64,000 nt of DNA from CAZRXG01 sp964603985 (lineage in GTDB: Bacteria > Chloroflexota > Anaerolineae > Aggregatilineales > UBA3940), in NCBI GenBank assembly GCA_964603985.1, contig CAZRXG010000008.1, forward strand, positions 1 to 64,000. Direction: 5' to 3'. A program made the translations under genes and the position numbers. The notes beneath the pieces are model-generated. The model made no database searches and was not told the origin of the DNA. It saw only the letters and a list, made by a program, of their open reading frames with translations. Of the stretch, positions 60,736 to 64,000 are shown piece after piece (positions within the stretch are counted from its first letter, which is position 1; each line of letters begins with the position of its first letter).

Positions 60736-61347
60736 CTATTTGCTCAGCGGCACTACCGACCGGACGACCAGTTGCAGCAGCCCCAATTCGACCTTGTCGC
60801 CGGGTGCAAGCCCGTGCCGCTTCCCCGGTTCCAGGTAGGCACCGTTGACCCACGTCCCGTTGGCGCTTTCGAGGTCGGCCAGGTACAGCGCTTCCGGGGT
60901 GGGGAGCAGGACGGCGTGCTGCCGCGAAACGCCGTGCTCCCGCGCCATGTGCGGCGTCAGGTCGAGGTCGGGGTTGCGCTCGCCCTCCGGGTCGATCCGC
61001 CCGATCACCAGCGATTGCCGCACGTCCAGCCCGATCCTGGTCTTGCTCGGCCCGGTGGCCTGGAGGATGACCCGCCAGGGGGGTGGGTTGGGTAGCCTGG
61101 GGATCAGGCGCACCCGGTTGGTGTCGCCCATCCTCGGCGGCAGCGGGCCGCGCGCCTGACGCGACCCCGGCGGCGACTCCTGTAAGACGGTCGCCGGAGG
61201 GGGTTTGCCCGGCGGTGGGGCGCCCTCCGGGCGGCGTCTCTCTGGAAGCGCTTTGAGCGGCTTGGTATCCGATTCCGGGTCGATGGGCGGCTCTTCGATC
61301 TCAAAGCCGCCCTCGTCCCGGTCGTCGTCGCCAGGTGGCTGACTCAT
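60736..61347 (-). CDS. FHA domain protein
   Basis: The 203-residue product has an N-terminal disordered, Pro/Glu-rich half (about 1-85), then an FHA domain with LVIGRIDPEGERNPDLDL, GVSRQHAVLLPT and LESANGTWVNGAYLEPGK, carrying the phosphothreonine-binding Arg, Ser-Arg-x-His and Asn. It is the second FHA protein of the window. The next gene (61382-61720), a membrane protein with an acidic tail, lies 34 bases upstream on the same strand. Confidence 0.87.
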   Translation of the reverse strand: MSQPPGDDDRDEGGFEIEEPPIDPESDTKPLKALPERRRPEGAPPPGKPPPATVLQESPPGSRQARGPLPPRMGDTNRVRLIPRLPNPPPWRVILQATGPSKTRIGLDVRQSLVIGRIDPEGERNPDLDLTPHMAREHGVSRQHAVLLPTPEALYLADLESANGTWVNGAYLEPGKRHGLAPGDKVELGLLQLVVRSVVPLSK

Positions 61348-61381
61348 ATAGGGTCTCCCCTCGCAGTGGGCGGCGCTGGGG

Positions 61382-61720
61382 CTATGCCTCCTCCTCTTCG
61401 TAGGTGTCGTACTCCTCGCCCATCCCGGCCTGATCCATCTTCATGAAGACGTACCCCACAAACGCGCCGATTCCCAGCGCGGCCAGCGCACCGGGGCTGC
61501 TCCAGCGGGCGTGGGCCATCATGCCGAAGAGGAGCACCGCGCCCAGGAAAACTAGTGGCACGTAGAAGCGCATATGCAGCTTGTAAGCCAGCGTATAGCG
61601 CACCACCCGCCCGGCGACGAAGCCCAGCCCCAGTGTTCCCAGTGGGCGGAGCAGGACTCCTAAAAGGCCAAGGATCGGGTAGAACAACTCGTTGATGACC
61701 TCAGCGACCGTTAACTGCAT
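61382..61720 (-). CDS. Small membrane protein with acidic tail
   Basis: From ATG 61720, with AAGGAGGA at ideal spacing, the 112-residue product has hydrophobic segments at about 15-40, 50-65 and 72-92, and ends in EEYDTYEEEEA. No family is recognised. It lies just upstream of the FHA gene and could be its membrane partner. The longer frame from 61771 contains no ribosome-binding site. Confidence 0.7.
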   Translation of the reverse strand: MQLTVAEVINELFYPILGLLGVLLRPLGTLGLGFVAGRVVRYTLAYKLHMRFYVPLVFLGAVLLFGMMAHARWSSPGALAALGIGAFVGYVFMKMDQAGMGEEYDTYEEEEA

Positions 61721-61813
61721 TTTGTCCTCCTTTTGGCTATCGGAACAGACGTGTACAGTACTGTACCCCAAAGTACGGCAAATTGGGAAATCGTCCCTTG
61801 TCCGGGGCGGGCG

Positions 61814-62647
61814 CTAGGCGGTCAGGTTGGTCAATATCAGCGCCAGCGACCCGGCCAGGTTCCAGATCACGTGCCCCAAAACGGGGGCCTGCACCGACCC
61901 CGTCACGGCGCGCAGCGTGCCCAGGTACAGCGAAAACAGGGTGATCAGGATGATCGACGGCGCGGTTTCGAATCCGGCCAGCAGGTGTACGACGGCGAAC
62001 AGCAGACTGGTCACCACCAGGGGCACGAGGTGTCGCTGCCAGGGATGCACGCCCTCGCGGCGGCGCGGCAGCAGCGCATTGTACAGCGCCCCCCGGAACA
62101 GGAACTCCTCGGCCAGCGGCGCGACCGTCGACACCACCAGCGTCGAGGCGATCATCAGACCGGGCTGGCTGAACAGGTACAACTGTGCGCTGACCTCTGT
62201 CGACCCGGCCAGCCGCTCAACCCCGGCCGTGGTGATCAGCAGGAAGGGCAGGGTAATCAGCCCCACCCTCCACAGCCCGATCCGCTCAGGCCGCCGCCAC
62301 GCCAGCCACTCGGACGGCCCGAAGTCCTGCGAGCCGCTCAGCTGGCACCACAGCCGGGGCCACGCCCCGGCCAGCGCGATGGTCGCCAGGGCCGCCACCG
62401 CCGCCGCCAGTATCGACAGCCAGATGCCCGGCTCCGAGGTTATGAAGCGTTCCAGGTCCTCCAGGGTGCTCAGTTGCCCGTTGGATATCAAAATCATCAC
62501 CACCGGCAGCGCCACCAGCGCCTGCAACGGCAGGTACGTCAGGAACAGCAGCGCGGCCAGGGACCACCGCCCCAGGCGGGCCGGTTCAGGGGTCGGGTCT
62601 GGCGGGGGGCCGGGAGTGTACTCGCTTGGTGGGGGTATCGCTTCCAT
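61814..62647 (-). CDS. CPBP-family intramembrane metalloprotease
   Basis: From ATG 62647 the 277-residue product has an N-terminal Pro-rich tail (about 1-30) and about seven helices. The signature motif is LAEEFLFRGALYNAL (EE-x3-R), followed by LFAVVHLLAGFE and VLGHVIWNLAGS, the three motifs that hold catalytic Glu and His residues in CPBP/Abi proteases. The substrate is unknown. The uracil-DNA glycosylase gene lies 27 bases upstream. Confidence 0.88.
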   Translation of the reverse strand: MEAIPPPSEYTPGPPPDPTPEPARLGRWSLAALLFLTYLPLQALVALPVVMILISNGQLSTLEDLERFITSEPGIWLSILAAAVAALATIALAGAWPRLWCQLSGSQDFGPSEWLAWRRPERIGLWRVGLITLPFLLITTAGVERLAGSTEVSAQLYLFSQPGLMIASTLVVSTVAPLAEEFLFRGALYNALLPRRREGVHPWQRHLVPLVVTSLLFAVVHLLAGFETAPSIILITLFSLYLGTLRAVTGSVQAPVLGHVIWNLAGSLALILTNLTA

Positions 62648-62673
62648 ACGAAAATCGCTTTCGGCCTTCCAAA

Positions 62674-63285
62674 TCACAGGCCCAGGTCGGCTTTGAGGGT
62701 TCGCAGCGTGTAGATCGCCTGCTCGACCCGCCCCGCGTTGATCGGGTCGTTGAGCCAGCGTGACGCGCCCGATGGATGCGGCAGCGGCACGATGTGACGC
62801 CCCTCCGGGTTGATGATTGACTCGCCGACCACGTCGGTCAGCCTGACCTTTGACGGGTAGAAGAGGTCAACCGCCAGCCTGCCGACCGGCACGATCACCT
62901 CCGGCTGCACGAGCGCCAGCTCGCCCTCCAACCAGGGACGGCATAGTTTGCGCTCGGCAGCCGAGGGGACGCGGTCGCCCTCACCCTTTGGATTGCTGCC
63001 GGGGAAGCACTTGGTCACGCTGGTGATGTAGCACGTCCGGCGGAAAGTCTCCTCGTCCCACCCGGCGCGCTCCAGCCAGCGGAACAGCCGCTGACCCGCA
63101 TCGCCGCCGAAGGGGTAGCCCAGGTGCGCCTCTGACGCGCCGGGGGCCTGCCCGATCACCGTCAGCCGCGCCGACTGCTTTCCGGAGCAGATCGGCTGGG
63201 ACTCGATGCGGTGACCGGCCTCGGCGCACAGGCGGCAGCGGGATAACGCGGCGTGCAGGGCTTCGATGTCTGGGTAATCGGCCAT
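62674..63285 (-). CDS. Uracil-DNA glycosylase, iron-sulphur family
   Basis: From ATG 63285 the 203-residue product has CRLCAEAG (two cysteines), motif 1 GQAPGASEAHLGYPFGGDAG, and the C-terminal motif PLPHPSGASRW. Cysteines around YITSVTKCFPG complete a four-cysteine set for a [4Fe-4S] cluster. Family 4/5 uracil-DNA glycosylases remove uracil and some other damaged bases from DNA. It lies upstream of the CPBP gene and reads away from the divergent transaldolase gene. Confidence 0.88.
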   Translation of the reverse strand: MADYPDIEALHAALSRCRLCAEAGHRIESQPICSGKQSARLTVIGQAPGASEAHLGYPFGGDAGQRLFRWLERAGWDEETFRRTCYITSVTKCFPGSNPKGEGDRVPSAAERKLCRPWLEGELALVQPEVIVPVGRLAVDLFYPSKVRLTDVVGESIINPEGRHIVPLPHPSGASRWLNDPINAGRVEQAIYTLRTLKADLGL

Positions 63286-63442
63286 GTTCGGAGTGTACCA
63301 CCCGTCCCCGGCCAAGTCCACCCACTCTGCCGGGTGAGGCCCGACGGTGAAAGTCTGCCCGGTAAGCGATCCGGCCTACAACGGCACGCAACAACAGGTT
63401 ATAATCTGGCAATCCAATGTCCTTTTCTGCGGAGAGAGATAC

Positions 63443-64000
63443 ATGCCGAACATAGTCACCGATCTTTACAAACACGGACAGAGCCTCTGGTACGACAACA
63501 TCGCCCGCGACCTGCTCGAATCGGGTGAGATACAGGCGCTGATCGACGGGGGCATCCTGGGGATGACCTCCAACCCGACGATCTTCATGAAGGCCATCAC
63601 CGGCGGGACGACCTACGACGTGCAACTGCGCGAGCTTGCGCTGGCCGGGAAGACGGCCGAGGAGATCTACGAGGCGATGGCCGTCGCCGACATCCAGCGC
63701 GCTGCCGACATGCTGCGCCCGGTCTACGACCGCACCGACGGCCTGGACGGCTACGTCAGCCTCGAAGTGTCGCCGTTCCTGGCCTACGACACCGAGGTAA
63801 CCGCCAGCGAGGTCGTCCGGCTGAACGAGGTGGTCGACCGCCCCAACCTGATGACCAAGATACCGGCCACGCCGGAGGGCCTGCCTGCCATCGAGCGGTC
63901 TATCGCCGCCGGGTACAACATCAACGTCACCCTGATCTTCAGCCGCGACATGTACATCCGCGTCATGGAAGCCTACATCAGGGGGCTGGAGCGCCGCGTC
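63443..64000 (+). CDS. tal: Transaldolase, N-terminal part (runs off the window)
   Basis: From ATG 63443, preceded by GGAGAGAG, the frame is open to the window end (186 codons). It contains SLWYDNIARDLLESGEIQAL, GMTSNPTIFMKAITGG, VSLEVSPFLAYD and MTKIPATPEGLPAIE, all typical of transaldolase; the Schiff-base lysine is in MTKIPAT. It transfers a dihydroxyacetone group between sugar phosphates in the pentose phosphate pathway. The C-terminal part is outside the window. Confidence 0.95.
   Translation, partial: MPNIVTDLYKHGQSLWYDNIARDLLESGEIQALIDGGILGMTSNPTIFMKAITGGTTYDVQLRELALAGKTAEEIYEAMAVADIQRAADMLRPVYDRTDGLDGYVSLEVSPFLAYDTEVTASEVVRLNEVVDRPNLMTKIPATPEGLPAIERSIAAGYNINVTLIFSRDMYIRVMEAYIRGLERRV

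Overview
This 64 kb window is chromosomal DNA from a high-GC bacterium, most likely a member of the Chloroflexota (Anaerolineae-like). That placement is an inference. It rests on the type 3 prolyl-tRNA synthetase, a tryptophan T-box leader, lipoproteins with Pro/Thr-rich linkers and the DCQLPCW motif, giant GAF-domain histidine kinases, tandem TPR/FHA genes and a hrcA-grpE-dnaK cluster behind a CIRCE operator. I see no rRNA, tRNA, CRISPR array, prophage or intact insertion sequence. Most of the window is housekeeping DNA, with several lower-GC accessory patches.

Layout. 1-4.8 kb: three secreted lipoproteins (the first cut by the window edge, the other two tandem paralogues), a polytopic membrane protein and a MntA/HepT-type toxin-antitoxin pair. 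4.8-8.9 kb: one very large membrane sensor histidine kinase. 8.9-9.4 kb: two copies of a small repeat, one with terminal inverted repeats. 9.3-15.7 kb: the heat-shock cluster (CIRCE, hrcA, grpE, dnaK, terminator) followed by tex. 15.8-17.5 kb: a lower-GC cassette of a TetR regulator, a DUF4405-like cytochrome b membrane protein and a 2[4Fe-4S] ferredoxin, with the same 19-bp operator in front of both transcription units in opposite orientation. 17.6-19.5 kb: small membrane and lipoprotein genes, including a 38-residue one-helix protein. 19.5-29 kb, mostly minus strand: murE, an Mrr-like nuclease, a chagasin-like inhibitor, a PAS protein, a YcxB-like protein, an SDR epimerase, a P-loop kinase, a GIDE-like protein, thioredoxin and a CAP/LysM protein.

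29-39 kb, mostly plus strand: proS, two overlapping paralogous TPR-like genes, an FHA protein, T-box-trpS, a TrpB2-type tryptophan synthase beta chain, and a translation operon (S1-like protein, bS21, IF-1). The S1 start codon lies inside a short upstream reading frame that has the better Shine-Dalgarno sequence. 39-46 kb, minus strand: an APH-fold phosphotransferase, prmA, a GT87-like glycosyltransferase, an O-antigen ligase/TPR fusion and dnaJ, which is detached from dnaK. 46-56 kb, minus strand: a polysaccharide cluster with an RmlA-like nucleotidyltransferase, a creatininase-family protein, a BY-kinase ATPase, two Wzz-like proteins, three glycosyltransferases, RNase HII, a HAD phosphatase and RmlD. 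Many of its genes overlap or are only a few bases apart. 56-64 kb: membrane proteins, a lipoprotein with a propeller-like domain, a sirtuin, an FHA protein, a CPBP protease, a uracil-DNA glycosylase and the start of transaldolase.

The strongest regulatory calls read directly from the DNA are CIRCE, the Trp T-box with a UGG specifier, the paired TetR operators and the leader ORF of the S1 gene.
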